Shown: positions 1-9,145 of the stretch, piece after piece
Numbering within the stretch: the stretch's first letter is position 1
How the letters are laid out: each line of letters opens with the position of its first letter
Assembly: GCA_009780755.1 (NCBI GenBank)
Contig: WQZL01000002.1
Coordinates: 1-38,423 of the forward strand
Source: Promicromonosporaceae bacterium
GTDB taxonomy: Bacteria > Actinomycetota > Actinomycetes > Actinomycetales > Cellulomonadaceae
Direction: 5' to 3'
Length of the DNA stretch: 38,423 bases
Translations under genes and position numbers: made by a program
Notes under the pieces: model-generated
Database searches by the model: none
What the model saw: only the letters and a program-made list of their open reading frames with translations
What the model was told of the DNA's origin: nothing

Positions 1-75
1 GCCAGATGGCTCGCCATCGAGTATCGAGGTGGCGGCATGCGAGCCGAGTACATCGTCATCAACGCCAGCAGATGA
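1..75 (+). CDS. C-terminal end of an unidentified protein (partial)
   Basis: Frame 1 is open from the window edge and ends at a TGA at 73-75. It gives 24 residues with ordinary composition, ending EYIVINASR. The rest lies outside the window, so no family can be named. It runs convergent to the SSB gene, with the hairpin at 198-215 between them. So short an open stretch could also be chance. Confidence 0.35.
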   Translation, partial: ARWLAIEYRGGGMRAEYIVINASR

Positions 76-197
76 TGAGCAGGGCTCAGTTACGACAACA
101 GGGTCGGCGCCAACGCCGCCAAGATGGGAAGTCATCTCTGTCTCCGTCAGTATGTGATGCCGTCACCGGCGTAAACGGGTAAGGGAAGGCCAAGACA

Positions 198-215
198 GCC
201 CCGCCCAGGCGGGGC
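198..215 (-). terminator. GC hairpin after ssb
   Basis: GCCCCG and CGGGGC flank CCCAGG, and the arms can extend to 8 bp. It sits 17 nt beyond the SSB stop codon. There is no clear U-run, as is common for actinobacterial terminators. Confidence 0.6.
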
Positions 216-232
216 CGCTCGACTCGATTAGG

Positions 233-733
233 TCAAAATGGCGGCGGCCCGTCCGCCACCGGGGCATCGGCTGCCGCCCAAGGATCATGATCGCTTGTGT
301 TCTCAGCTGACGTAGGCGCCTGTGGCGCTCCGCCGCCCGCGTTGAAGATGAAGCCGCCAGGGCCGGTGCGTTGTTTGCGGGTTACCTGCGCGGTCGCGTT
401 GCGTAACGAGGGGCCGATCTCATCGACCTGTAATTCGTAGGCGGTACGTTTTTCGCCTTCGCGGGTTTCGTACGAGCGCTGCACCAGGCGACCTTGTACG
501 ATAACGCGCATGCCCTTGGTCAGCGTCTCGGCTACGTTCTCTGCTGGCTCGCGCCAAATGGAGCATGAAAGGAACAGACCATCGCTGTCTTTCCATTCAT
601 TGGTCCTCTTGTCAAAGATGCGCGGTGTAGAGGCGATGCGGAAGTTTGCTACGGGTAAACCTGTTGGCGTGTACCGCAGCTCCGGGTCCGCAATGAGGTT
701 ACCTATTACTGTGATTACGGTCTCACCAGCCAT
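233..733 (-). CDS. ssb: Single-stranded DNA-binding protein
   Basis: A 166-aa SSB that binds and protects single-stranded DNA during replication, repair or conjugative transfer. The N-terminal 115 residues form the OB fold, with typical blocks (ITVIGNL near 7-13, DPELRYTPTG near 16-25, WR in the middle, GMRVIVQGRL). A Gly/Pro/Ala-rich linker follows, then the tip DGPPPF, which matches the PPF-type end used to recruit partner proteins. The start has a GAAAGAGAG purine run about 8 nt upstream. Being at the far end of the transfer block, it is probably the element's own SSB, protecting the strand that enters the recipient. The family call is firm and the conjugative role is inferred. Confidence 0.95.
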   Translation of the reverse strand: MAGETVITVIGNLIADPELRYTPTGLPVANFRIASTPRIFDKRTNEWKDSDGLFLSCSIWREPAENVAETLTKGMRVIVQGRLVQRSYETREGEKRTAYELQVDEIGPSLRNATAQVTRKQRTGPGGFIFNAGGGAPQAPTSAENTSDHDPWAAADAPVADGPPPF

Positions 734-773
734 GATGTATCTCTCTTTCAGGTGTAGTGGGTGAGGAGAGGGT

Positions 774-840
774 GGGTGGCCCGCTCTTGGGAGAAAGTTT
801 GAGGCGGGCCACCCAAGCTGGCCCCGCGTGGGTAGCGGGG
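774..840 (-). terminator. Two tandem hairpins after the LPVTG adhesin gene
   Basis: The first hairpin read on the minus strand pairs 835-840 with 822-827 (CCCCGC/GCGGGG). The second pairs 804-814 with 774-784, a perfect 11-bp stem (GGGTGGCCCGC/GCGGGCCACCC). They begin 11 nt after the adhesin stop and end before the SSB start at 733, so they probably insulate ssb from the very long upstream gene. Confidence 0.65.
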
Positions 841-850
841 TCAGGTGTTG

Positions 851-3800
851 TTAGGCGAAGTGCTTTCCGGTCTGCTTGGCTGGCCGGTTGCTGTGCCTGG
901 TTGTAAGTAGCGCGATACCACCCGCTGCGGCTAGTACCCCAGCGGCCAGGAGCCACGGCCAGGTTTGTGTACCGGTAACTGGTAGGTCTGGCTGGATGCG
1001 CCAGGTATCACGGTGGACTGGGCCGGTGGTCTGCCCTTCAGCGTCCCACTGGCCCGTGATAACAAGAGAACCAGCTGGGAGATCAGCTACGGGGGTATCG
1101 GCGGTCACGGACGGGGCACCTGGCCTGGTGATTACCGCACGTCCTACCCAGTGCAATGCCACCGAGGCATCCGAGCCAGAACCTCCACCCCAGACAAACT
1201 GGTTCGTGCGGTAGGTACCCGGCCCGGTGAAGGGTTTAGAAACGTGGAGGAACCCGATGTGGTGACGCATCTGGTAGGCACATTCGAGCAGGCCCAACGC
1301 ATCGATCACGGGCGTTACACCAGGAATTATCTCGATACGCCAGTCCACACACGTGCTTGGTATCTCGAACACGTCAGCCCCGAGGGATACGTTCGCGTTC
1401 ATGCCCCTGGGCACTTCGCCCTGGAAGTGAATCTGATCGAAGAAGTAATCCCCGCGACGCGCGACATTGTCTCGGCCTGTGAAGCCTGATGTGGTGGATA
1501 GGTCAACTACGTAGATCACTTCGGTTGGCCACCCACATTCATCTTGCCAGAGCAGATCACCTACCGGGGTGTAGACCCTGGCGCGGAAATGCCAGCGCCC
1601 AACCCGGTCAAGATCATGTGCCCAACCGGTGTAGTACGTGGCCCAACCATCAGCGTCAACTAAGGCAGTACCGACCGTGATAAGAGCCGATTCCCATACC
1701 TGGTTACCTGGCACACAGACCAGTTCTTGGCCAGGAGCGTTGAAGAACTGCTCCACGCGGATGGTCGAACCAGCTGGCACAAGATTTCGGTTAATCAACA
1801 CCCGGTCACGAGAGCGATCACCAATCTTGCCGATAGCCTCTCCTCGTGGCCCACGAATCACGTGGTAGCCAGTCAAAGCATCATCAGAAGCCCCAGACGG
1901 GAACACCAACGCCACAGTTGAGGCCAGTGGTGGGTCAATAACCCACCACTCATCTTCGTCTTCGACTGGGCGCCCGGAGATTACGCCTATGCCTTCGATG
2001 CGGGCGCGGTTAGCGTGTATCTCGTTGTCTTCTAGTCCTTCGAGGATGCCATCACACCCGAACCGCTCACCGGGTAGGAGTACGAGTAGTTCGCCATCAG
2101 AGGTGATGAAGTAGCCCTCGGCATTCCATTCGTAGTCACAGGTCCAGCCGGTAACGTCTGGGCCGTAGAGGGTGGTGTCAGTAAACCGTAGCCAAGAAAG
2201 AGGTTCGGTGCGGTTGTTCGTAAACGAGACCCATACTTCGACTGATGCGCCGGGTCCGACCAGGAGTGCGGTGTAGATGTTGTCGGCGTCTACGCCGGTC
2301 ATGCGGTAGGCCGGGACTTGTGGCAGCATCGAGGACGCCATGCCTGTTTCTGGGGTGCCAGAGACATAGGTCGCGATAAAGAAATCACCACCATCTGGGC
2401 AAGGAGTCATCGTGGTCCCTGCTGGGATCACTTCACCCGCATCAGGGCCATAGGTGATTGTCACGTCTCTGGTTACGCGTAAGAACGCGCCTCCTGAGAC
2501 CCGATCTAGCCTGACCGCGTTGCGGTCATCAACGAGCGGGACAAGGGCGTAAGCGATGTTGTTATCGGCATCGCCCATGTTGCCGTCCCCTGCGCCAAGC
2601 CAGAACCCATGACCTTTTTCGACGTCGATCCCTGGGCCGTCTTCGGTGTGGATGTACCAGTAATCAAAGTCCGAGTCCTCACGATCTGAGACCACGCCAC
2701 GACCGGTGACGGTAGCGCGGTTTGCGTGTAGCTCGCCTGGTTCCATACCGGTTAGTACCCCTTCACCGAAGATCCGGTGTGAGATGTAAGCGGTAGTGGG
2801 GTGAAGTACAACGAGTTCCCCGAGAGTGCCCTGGTGGTAGTAGCGGAACATGTTGTTCTCGTCTAGGGTTATGACCTTTGCCCAGGCGGCCCCGAGTAGG
2901 CACTCGGTGTCGTCTTCGTTACAGGTCACAGAGTGATCGAGGAACTCCACACCCCAGACAATGTTTTCTACCGGGCGGTCGCCTTCGATTGTGGTATCGG
3001 TAAAGGTGATCTCAGTGACAGGTTCATCGCCGGTGTTCGTGATCGCAAAATACACCGGAACATCCAACCCCGGCAACACGCTGGCGGCGGTTTCGATGGT
3101 GTCCGCGTCCAACCCGGTCAACACGACTGTTCCTAGACGCAGGACCGCGGGCATACCAGTGGGGTCGAACCCTTCTAGCTCGGTAAGGTTCACGAAGAAC
3201 CCTTCAGTATCCGAAGCGATCAGAGTATCTGCGCTAAGGGTGAGCCAGCGGGTGAGGGAGGCCCAGCCGCCCTGGTCTTGGTTACCCCATGTTTGGTGGT
3301 CACGGTAGACCAGTACCCGCACATCACGAGACAGGACAAACGTGCCTTCCCCGCGCCATAGCAGCGCGGACCAGTCCTCGATAGCCGGGATGGCGAGTTC
3401 GATCTGGCCGTGGTTATCCGGGGCGTCCTGGTTCGAGCCTTGTCCTGGAGGCAGCGGGCGGCCGTGGCTCTTCTCGATGTCGAGCGAGGGACCAAACGCG
3501 CGGACGTACCAGTAATCAAAGTCCGAACCCTCACGATCTGTGACCACGCCACGACCAGTGGTCTGCGCGCGGTTACCGTGTAGCTCCCCACGAGCCAGGC
3601 CTGGTAGAACGCCGCGGCCAAAGATCATCTCACCAGGTGCATACAGGCTGCCTTGGATGTGGACCCCAGAAGAGGCACGAACAAGTATCTGACCGCCCGG
3701 TAGACGGGCAATACCTGAAGACAAATCCAACACCACCCGGTCATCCTCGCGGCACAGCCCAGAAGGATCCCCATTGGTACAAATCCACCAAACAATGTCT

Positions 3801-6800
3801 TCTACGTCCGTGTCACCCTCGACCGTGGTATCTGTGAGCGTGATGTGATGAACATCCTCGCCACCAACGTTAGCCCAGGTGAAATACACGCCAATCGGGC
3901 GGCCAACCGCGACCACCGCAGCAGTAGCCACAGTGTCAGCATCCAAACCAGTCAACACCATCGATTCCAGACGCAGGAGCGAGGGCATAACCACCGGGTC
4001 AAACCCAACCAAGACAGATAAGTCAACAAAGAAACCTTGACTGTCAGACTCAATCAACGTCTCAGAACCCAGGGTGATCCAACGGCTGGCTTCTGCCCAA
4101 CCACCCTCGTACTCATCACCCCATTCTTGGCGGGCTGAGTAAACCAACACGTTAACCTCGCGCAACAACTCGAACTCCCCGTCGCCGAGGTAAGCCAACG
4201 CTGACCAATCCCCGATGTTCGGGGCGACCAGTTCGATGCCGTTCCAGTTGTTTGGCAGGTCAGCACCTGAACCGATACCAGGAGGCAGGTGCGTTCCGTG
4301 GCTCTTTTCTAACGCAACCCTGGGGCCAGGCAGGTTACGCGGGCGCATCCAGGCGACCCGAGCCATCTGCCGCTCATCATCAGCGCGGCTCAAGAACGGC
4401 TCAGTACGAGCATCCCCTGCGAAATCAAGAACAAACACGTAGTAACCCGCGGCGCATTCCATGCGCAAGTTCCCAGGACAAGGCGCCCACCAGTCCTCTC
4501 CTGGTGGTCCCATCGGAGCAGGCGGTAAACGCAGGTCACCAAACCCAACCTCCCACATCCCATACGGCGTGGTAATCGAAGTAGCCCCAGCCGCCACGGT
4601 CACACGACCATGCTCTGGGGTGCCCTCAGGCACCACAGCGGTATCGAACATCTCCCGAACCGGACCCATCAACGCAATATCTGCCGTGAGCTGGTCCGGC
4701 GCCCACCAACCCGGTACCCCAGCAAACTCACCCTGGGTGGCTGGCATAAACGAGATCGTCATATCATCACCAAACCGGCCGCCCGGAGCGACATTAAACT
4801 CATGGGCAACCGAGAACTTACGGATACGACCCAACACCGAGTGCGTCTCTTCGCCTACCCACCAATCGGTGTCATAAGCAGCAAACAACGCAGTCTCCTG
4901 ACCGTGAGAAGTCCACGTATAAAACCCAAACGGGCCACTATCAGGACGCGGTAGACCCAAGCGCGGAGACGGCACAGTAATCATGGTCAACTCACGAGCA
5001 GTACACACCCGCTGCGTACCCACCCCAGTAAACGTAGCGTCTACCGAGTCCCACGGAACAAAATTCGTGAACGCAGGAGTTACATCCGCCCACGGGCGAC
5101 GAGACTGGGCCTGGTCAAACGGGCCACGCACATCATTACGCACCAACCACACACCAGGACTCGCATCCGCACCAAAACCCGTATGAGGCCACTGGTCACG
5201 AGCATGCGGCAAACTGACAGTGATGTCATCACACAACGCAGTCGGCAGATCATCCTCCGTGATCCGAGCCTGAGTCACCTCCGTGACCACTCGCGGCTCA
5301 GCCGGAACAAACACCGTCTGCGAGGGCTGCCAAGCCCCATGCGACGCCGGAACAATCATCGTCCCAGACTCACCACGCAAATACGCGCTAGAGGAAACCA
5401 CGATGGTGTACCACCCAGAGAACGGCAAATAGAACGTACCAATCCCGCCCGGCAAACCAAGCAAAACATCATCCCACGACGACGCCGTAAACTCGACATA
5501 ACCAACCAGCATGCCAACAGGAACCGCAGTACCAGGAACATGCTGACGATCAAACGGACCATAAACCTGCGCCGTCAACACATGAGCGTAAGCCACACCA
5601 TTAACCGAAGGCCAAGGAATACCAGCCTGTGCCGCGATAGCCGGAGCGAGCATCACCCGATCAGCCCACCGCTGCGCGCCACGGGCAACCACAGTATGCG
5701 TGCCCGGTACCGCCGTCGTAATCGCAATCTCAATTGGATCGACAATCACTGTTTGCGAGGGCTGCCAGTAGCCGTGTTCGGTATGGCCGAACACCTCGCG
5801 TGCCTCATCACTCATCCGCGATAGATCAGTAGCAACATTGATCGTGTAAGCGCCAGGCACACACAGCTCTCCCGTTGGGACACCGCCAATAGCGACGCCC
5901 AGCGCGAGGTCATCCCACGAAGTCGCATAGAAGAACACCTCATCAGCCGGGCCAGCCGCACGCATCGTCGCAGTCGGACGTGTGCCTACTGGCTGAATCG
6001 TGTCCCACCGCCACACGCGAGCCCTAAGAGCCAACGTCATATTCGTGCCGTCCTCATAAGTCGGCCAATCCGCGTCCTCCGGGTCAGGCCACAACCGCAC
6101 CAAATCAGCCCACGCCTCACACGCAGCAATACGCTCATGCGAAACTGGAACCTCAGTCGTAATACTGAAATCCGCCTCCGTACTCACCTCAAAACGAATC
6201 ACCGACGTAGACACCGGACGGTTTTCGTGCTCGAAGGCGCATTCAGGGCTGGTGCGCTCAAACGTCGGCTGCCAACCATCCGGCTCCCGCCGACACATCC
6301 CCGGATCGACGAAGTTGAACACAATGCTCCGATTTACGTAGCCGTTTCCGGTGGCTACCCAAGGGAATGCCAGCCGCTCAGTGGTGGTTGCACCAGAGAG
6401 AGTTCGGCCGTCGGCTGAGACGGTGAAGGCTGTGGGGATAGCGTCACGGTCGAACACTGCGGGGCCATCAAGAGTGATGGTGAACTCGATCCCGGCAACC
6501 CGTATGCCATCAACGGTGGCGTAAATGCCAGTGAGTTCACCGCGTGACAGTGTGGTTGTCGTGTATCCGGCTGTGGTAGTTACTCGAGGGCGAGCGTTAC
6601 CAGCTAGCGTCCACAATCGTTGGGCCTCGGCCATGATGTGGGCTGGGGTGTTGTGCACTATGTCAATACGTGCCAGATGGGGACTGATGTTAACCCCGCC
6701 AGAGTCACGGCCCTGGTCATAGAACATCCTGACCAGCCACACCAGCGCCGCGTTAGAGGCGTGTGATTGGCTGTTCTGGCCTTCGAGGTAGTTAAAGACC

Positions 6801-7420
6801 CAGGCCAGGCGAGCCATTGCCTCAGCTTGGGCTGCGGGGTTGACCACGCCAGGTTCTCTGGAGATTGGCTCGTCTAGGTTGTTAATCAGCCAGTCAACCT
6901 GGCCAGGTAAGAAGTGGTCATGACTGACCAACAACAGCAGTGCATCACCAGTTGGAGCGGTAGCTGGCTGTGGAACCGCCGCTTGGGTCGCGGTCTGGTT
7001 AAACCCATAATGGGTTGCGTAGCAAATTGCCCACCGGCCATCAGGCCCAGCCAGCGGAGCGAATCTCGGGTCAGCCGACCCGATGTTCGTATTGAACCGG
7101 TAACCCGGAGCAACCACCGGCGGGACCGCTGGAATCTGAACAGCAAGATCAGGACTCCGCATCCAACTGTGCGGCAACACCGCCTCAACCAACGGAGCCA
7201 CCAAAACTTCCGGCCCGGATTCGGATTCGGGTTCGGGTTCGGCGTATGCCGGCGCGGCCATTGCGCCCGCAAGAAGAGTAGCGCCCATCGCGACCACCAG
7301 TGCCCCAGCGCCCACAACGCGGAGCCTGGACAATGAACGGCCCGTCCGCCGATGGCGGCCACGGCCACCACACACTGTATTTGGATCAACACCAGATCGG
7401 TGTCTCTTCCACAAACTCAT
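851..7420 (-). CDS. Giant LPVTG-anchored surface adhesin with three tandem repeats
   Basis: A 2189-aa secreted, sortase-anchored protein. A long signal peptide ends near AYA-EP (about residue 60). The C terminus has LPVTG (2146-2150), a hydrophobic span and a basic tail. Residues about 95-330 look like the thioester-type head of actinobacterial adhesins: a Cys in the WAICYATHYGF block and a later ASNAALVW block. The position where such heads usually have TQ reads SN, so bond formation is doubtful. The middle holds beta-rich domains, some starting with YWQPSQT. Residues about 1031-1827 are three copies of a roughly 270-residue unit, each starting GPxxxxEKxHG and containing DUF11-like text such as LTDTT. 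It probably mediates cell contact for mating or host binding. No sortase gene is in the window. The start has only a weak purine run. Confidence 0.85.
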   Translation of the reverse strand: MSLWKRHRSGVDPNTVCGGRGRHRRTGRSLSRLRVVGAGALVVAMGATLLAGAMAAPAYAEPEPESESGPEVLVAPLVEAVLPHSWMRSPDLAVQIPAVPPVVAPGYRFNTNIGSADPRFAPLAGPDGRWAICYATHYGFNQTATQAAVPQPATAPTGDALLLLVSHDHFLPGQVDWLINNLDEPISREPGVVNPAAQAEAMARLAWVFNYLEGQNSQSHASNAALVWLVRMFYDQGRDSGGVNISPHLARIDIVHNTPAHIMAEAQRLWTLAGNARPRVTTTAGYTTTTLSRGELTGIYATVDGIRVAGIEFTITLDGPAVFDRDAIPTAFTVSADGRTLSGATTTERLAFPWVATGNGYVNRSIVFNFVDPGMCRREPDGWQPTFERTSPECAFEHENRPVSTSVIRFEVSTEADFSITTEVPVSHERIAACEAWADLVRLWPDPEDADWPTYEDGTNMTLALRARVWRWDTIQPVGTRPTATMRAAGPADEVFFYATSWDDLALGVAIGGVPTGELCVPGAYTINVATDLSRMSDEAREVFGHTEHGYWQPSQTVIVDPIEIAITTAVPGTHTVVARGAQRWADRVMLAPAIAAQAGIPWPSVNGVAYAHVLTAQVYGPFDRQHVPGTAVPVGMLVGYVEFTASSWDDVLLGLPGGIGTFYLPFSGWYTIVVSSSAYLRGESGTMIVPASHGAWQPSQTVFVPAEPRVVTEVTQARITEDDLPTALCDDITVSLPHARDQWPHTGFGADASPGVWLVRNDVRGPFDQAQSRRPWADVTPAFTNFVPWDSVDATFTGVGTQRVCTARELTMITVPSPRLGLPRPDSGPFGFYTWTSHGQETALFAAYDTDWWVGEETHSVLGRIRKFSVAHEFNVAPGGRFGDDMTISFMPATQGEFAGVPGWWAPDQLTADIALMGPVREMFDTAVVPEGTPEHGRVTVAAGATSITTPYGMWEVGFGDLRLPPAPMGPPGEDWWAPCPGNLRMECAAGYYVFVLDFAGDARTEPFLSRADDERQMARVAWMRPRNLPGPRVALEKSHGTHLPPGIGSGADLPNNWNGIELVAPNIGDWSALAYLGDGEFELLREVNVLVYSARQEWGDEYEGGWAEASRWITLGSETLIESDSQGFFVDLSVLVGFDPVVMPSLLRLESMVLTGLDADTVATAAVVAVGRPIGVYFTWANVGGEDVHHITLTDTTVEGDTDVEDIVWWICTNGDPSGLCREDDRVVLDLSSGIARLPGGQILVRASSGVHIQGSLYAPGEMIFGRGVLPGLARGELHGNRAQTTGRGVVTDREGSDFDYWYVRAFGPSLDIEKSHGRPLPPGQGSNQDAPDNHGQIELAIPAIEDWSALLWRGEGTFVLSRDVRVLVYRDHQTWGNQDQGGWASLTRWLTLSADTLIASDTEGFFVNLTELEGFDPTGMPAVLRLGTVVLTGLDADTIETAASVLPGLDVPVYFAITNTGDEPVTEITFTDTTIEGDRPVENIVWGVEFLDHSVTCNEDDTECLLGAAWAKVITLDENNMFRYYHQGTLGELVVLHPTTAYISHRIFGEGVLTGMEPGELHANRATVTGRGVVSDREDSDFDYWYIHTEDGPGIDVEKGHGFWLGAGDGNMGDADNNIAYALVPLVDDRNAVRLDRVSGGAFLRVTRDVTITYGPDAGEVIPAGTTMTPCPDGGDFFIATYVSGTPETGMASSMLPQVPAYRMTGVDADNIYTALLVGPGASVEVWVSFTNNRTEPLSWLRFTDTTLYGPDVTGWTCDYEWNAEGYFITSDGELLVLLPGERFGCDGILEGLEDNEIHANRARIEGIGVISGRPVEDEDEWWVIDPPLASTVALVFPSGASDDALTGYHVIRGPRGEAIGKIGDRSRDRVLINRNLVPAGSTIRVEQFFNAPGQELVCVPGNQVWESALITVGTALVDADGWATYYTGWAHDLDRVGRWHFRARVYTPVGDLLWQDECGWPTEVIYVVDLSTTSGFTGRDNVARRGDYFFDQIHFQGEVPRGMNANVSLGADVFEIPSTCVDWRIEIIPGVTPVIDALGLLECAYQMRHHIGFLHVSKPFTGPGTYRTNQFVWGGGSGSDASVALHWVGRAVITRPGAPSVTADTPVADLPAGSLVITGQWDAEGQTTGPVHRDTWRIQPDLPVTGTQTWPWLLAAGVLAAAGGIALLTTRHSNRPAKQTGKHFA
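1940..4326 (-). repeat. Three tandem coding repeats of about 800-850 bp in the adhesin gene
   Basis: Units run roughly 4326-3494, 3493-2639 and 2638-1940 on the minus strand. All begin with an EKSHG or EKGHG motif, and the first two end with DFDYWY. DNA identity is strongest at the unit ends: near 2655-2745 and 3509-3600 about 90 nt are almost identical, including the shared string TACCAGTAATCAAAGTCCGA. This points to expansion by duplication or gene conversion. Confidence 0.8.
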
Positions 7421-7473
7421 GAGAATGCTTTCCCACCGCTAAGACGCGCGCTATAGCAGGTGACGGACACACA

Positions 7474-7500
7474 CCGCCCCACCACCGGTTGGTGAGGCGG
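7474..7500. promoter_or_regulatory. Inverted repeat upstream of the adhesin gene
   Basis: CCGCCCCACCA and TGGTGAGGCGG are 11-nt arms with one mismatch, around a short centre. It lies about 54 nt upstream of the adhesin start codon, so it could be an operator or a leader hairpin. No partner regulator can be assigned. Confidence 0.35.
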
Positions 7501-7648
7501 CATGCAGTGCGTCCACCCCACACCTCAACCCCACAGCAACTACCCCCCGTTTCGATATCGGCAACACTGTCAACATGAAGGCGTAAACTGTGACACGTCC
7601 ACCGATCATCTCACCGTCAGCGACGCCGAGCCATCATGGGTGCACCTG

Positions 7649-7688
7649 TTCTTCCCGGCACGCTGCGGGAAGAAAGGAGGTGGACAAG
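7649..7688 (+). promoter_or_regulatory. Hairpin joined to a very strong ribosome binding site
   Basis: TTCTTCCCG and CGGGAAGAA form a perfect 9-bp stem around an 8-nt loop (7649-7674). The sequence AGAAAGGAGGTG (7672-7683) matches the anti-Shine-Dalgarno end of 16S rRNA over 12 nt and is followed by ATG at 7689. The last stem bases overlap the RBS, so folding could limit ribosome access. Confidence 0.55.
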
Positions 7689-7823
7689 ATGAAGATCACC
7701 GTCTTCGTCGCCAGTGAGTGCGCCTGCACATGCGAGAGGGCCAAGACCCCGAACCTCGTCATATGGTTCTCGGGAATCTCAGCCCTCAACGCGCTGGTGC
7801 ACTTACTTCACCACCTGATCTAA
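7689..7823 (+). CDS. Small 44-aa hydrophobic protein with CxC motif
   Basis: A 44-residue protein with an exceptionally strong RBS. The N-terminal half holds Cys-Ala-Cys-Thr-Cys (near residues 11-15). The C-terminal half (LVIWFSGISALNALVHLLHHLI, split as about 18-25 and 26-44) is hydrophobic enough to be one membrane segment or amphipathic helix and ends in His and Ile. It lies alone between the divergent adhesin gene and the convergent SLH gene, followed by a strong hairpin. I recognise no family. A membrane-active peptide, a type I toxin-like peptide or a small regulatory protein are all possible. Codon use alone cannot prove coding at this size. The RBS and terminator are the main support. 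Confidence 0.5.
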   Translation: MKITVFVASECACTCERAKTPNLVIWFSGISALNALVHLLHHLI

Positions 7824-7836
7824 CGATCGGGTGAAG

Positions 7837-7872
7837 CCCAGGGCGGCGGAGTCCTACCTCCGTCGTCCTGGG
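7837..7872. terminator. Convergent bidirectional terminator hairpin
   Basis: CCCAGGGCGGCGGAG pairs with CCTCCGTCGTCCTGGG through a long stem with two G-T pairs and a loop of about 5 nt. It lies between the stop codons of the 44-aa ORF (7823) and the SLH gene (7880) and would serve both. Confidence 0.75.
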
Positions 7873-7879
7873 TTCTACT

Positions 7880-8929
7880 CTAGCACCGTCCGTCCCCGCA
7901 ATGCAGTGCCCTCTCCAACCACCCCGGAGCCGGCGCAAGAATCCCATGAGGCAACCCCGGAAGAGGACCAGTACGGACAGCACAGAAGTTATTAACCGGT
8001 TGCCCTTGATACATACCCCCAAGCGACCCCACGGCGATCTGGCCACACTCACAATTCAACTCACGCCACAGGGAGCGAGCGCTTTGGTGACTACCCATTT
8101 GTGAAGTGTTGAGGGGACAGGTGAGTTGCCATTCATTGTGTTCGGGGGTGCCGATTCTTGGCGGCACGACCGTGCGGTGTGCGGGTTGGGTGCAGGTGTT
8201 GTAGTTCCCGTCAAGGAAGCCCAGGGTGTAGGCGCGGTATATGAACGCGGCCATTGCTTCGCGGGTGACAGGCTGGGTTGGACGGTATGTGCCATCAGGG
8301 TGACCAGTGGTGATGCCACGAGCGCGGAGCCATTCAATCTCGTGATGGAAAGCCCCACCCCACCCAACGTCAGTGAATGTCGCGTACATAGTGCCGTTGA
8401 ACGTTGGGCACCCGGCAGCGCGGAACAAGAATGCAGCCATCGCTTGACGTTCTACCGGTGCCGTGGGCCGAAACGTCCTATCTGCGTGTCCGGTAGTGAT
8501 CTGGTGTCGGTTCATCCATTCGACATACCGGTGGAACTGGCTACCGCGAGGCACATCCCCAAAGGTTGCCGTAGCAGGCGCGTTGAACCGGCCAGGAGTA
8601 GCCGTAGCGCGGTAAATGAATGCGGCCATAGCCTGCCGCGATACCGGCTCACCCGGACGGAACGTGCCATCACCATAACCAGTAGTGATACCCATCTCCG
8701 CCATCCACTCAATCTGCCGATGGAACGGATGGGTTCTAGGCACATCGCTAAACCGCTGCCCTGATGCCGTCTCAGATGTGGCGTGGCCTTCGGTCTCCAT
8801 GATGTACTCCGCTGTAGGCACGGTGTTGGCGTGTGCGGCAGCGGGAGCCAAGGCGGCGAAGAGCGCGGTGATGACCACAGCTACGCTGAGGCGCGCGGCC
8901 TGGTATCTGCTGAGTAGTGTGGTGTTCAT
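7880..8929 (-). CDS. Secreted protein with three S-layer homology (SLH) domains
   Basis: A 349-aa exported protein. A signal peptide ends near AHA-N (residue 34). Three SLH domains follow at about 58-108, 120-171 and 182-234, each with F.DV near the start, ITTGxxDxTxRP in the middle and RxAMAAFxxRA at the end. SLH domains bind cell-wall polymers non-covalently. The last 110 residues are unlike SLH: they contain seven or more Cys and end with Cys, which suggests a disulphide-bonded head. The start has AAGGAG about 9 nt upstream. It lies between the coiled-coil gene and the sortase-anchored adhesin and is probably part of the element's surface module. Its binding partner is unknown. Confidence 0.85.
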   Translation of the reverse strand: MNTTLLSRYQAARLSVAVVITALFAALAPAAAHANTVPTAEYIMETEGHATSETASGQRFSDVPRTHPFHRQIEWMAEMGITTGYGDGTFRPGEPVSRQAMAAFIYRATATPGRFNAPATATFGDVPRGSQFHRYVEWMNRHQITTGHADRTFRPTAPVERQAMAAFLFRAAGCPTFNGTMYATFTDVGWGGAFHHEIEWLRARGITTGHPDGTYRPTQPVTREAMAAFIYRAYTLGFLDGNYNTCTQPAHRTVVPPRIGTPEHNEWQLTCPLNTSQMGSHQSARSLWRELNCECGQIAVGSLGGMYQGQPVNNFCAVRTGPLPGLPHGILAPAPGWLERALHCGDGRC

Positions 8930-9145
8930 GGTGATGGCTCCTTGCTGCTGTGTGTTTGGTGTTTAGGGTGCCGGATCAATTCGGGTATCGGGAGTTGCTA
9001 GGCGCGTTGTGTCTGGTTTTCCGGTTGTCATGGTCATTCCAGTGGGTTGTTGGGTGTTTGTCGAGGGCTGTCAGTGTGTGTTGTGGATTGCGTCCGAGAA
9101 TGCTGCCTGTGGATGCGTAGTAGTTCGTTTCGGGAGAGTTGCGGG

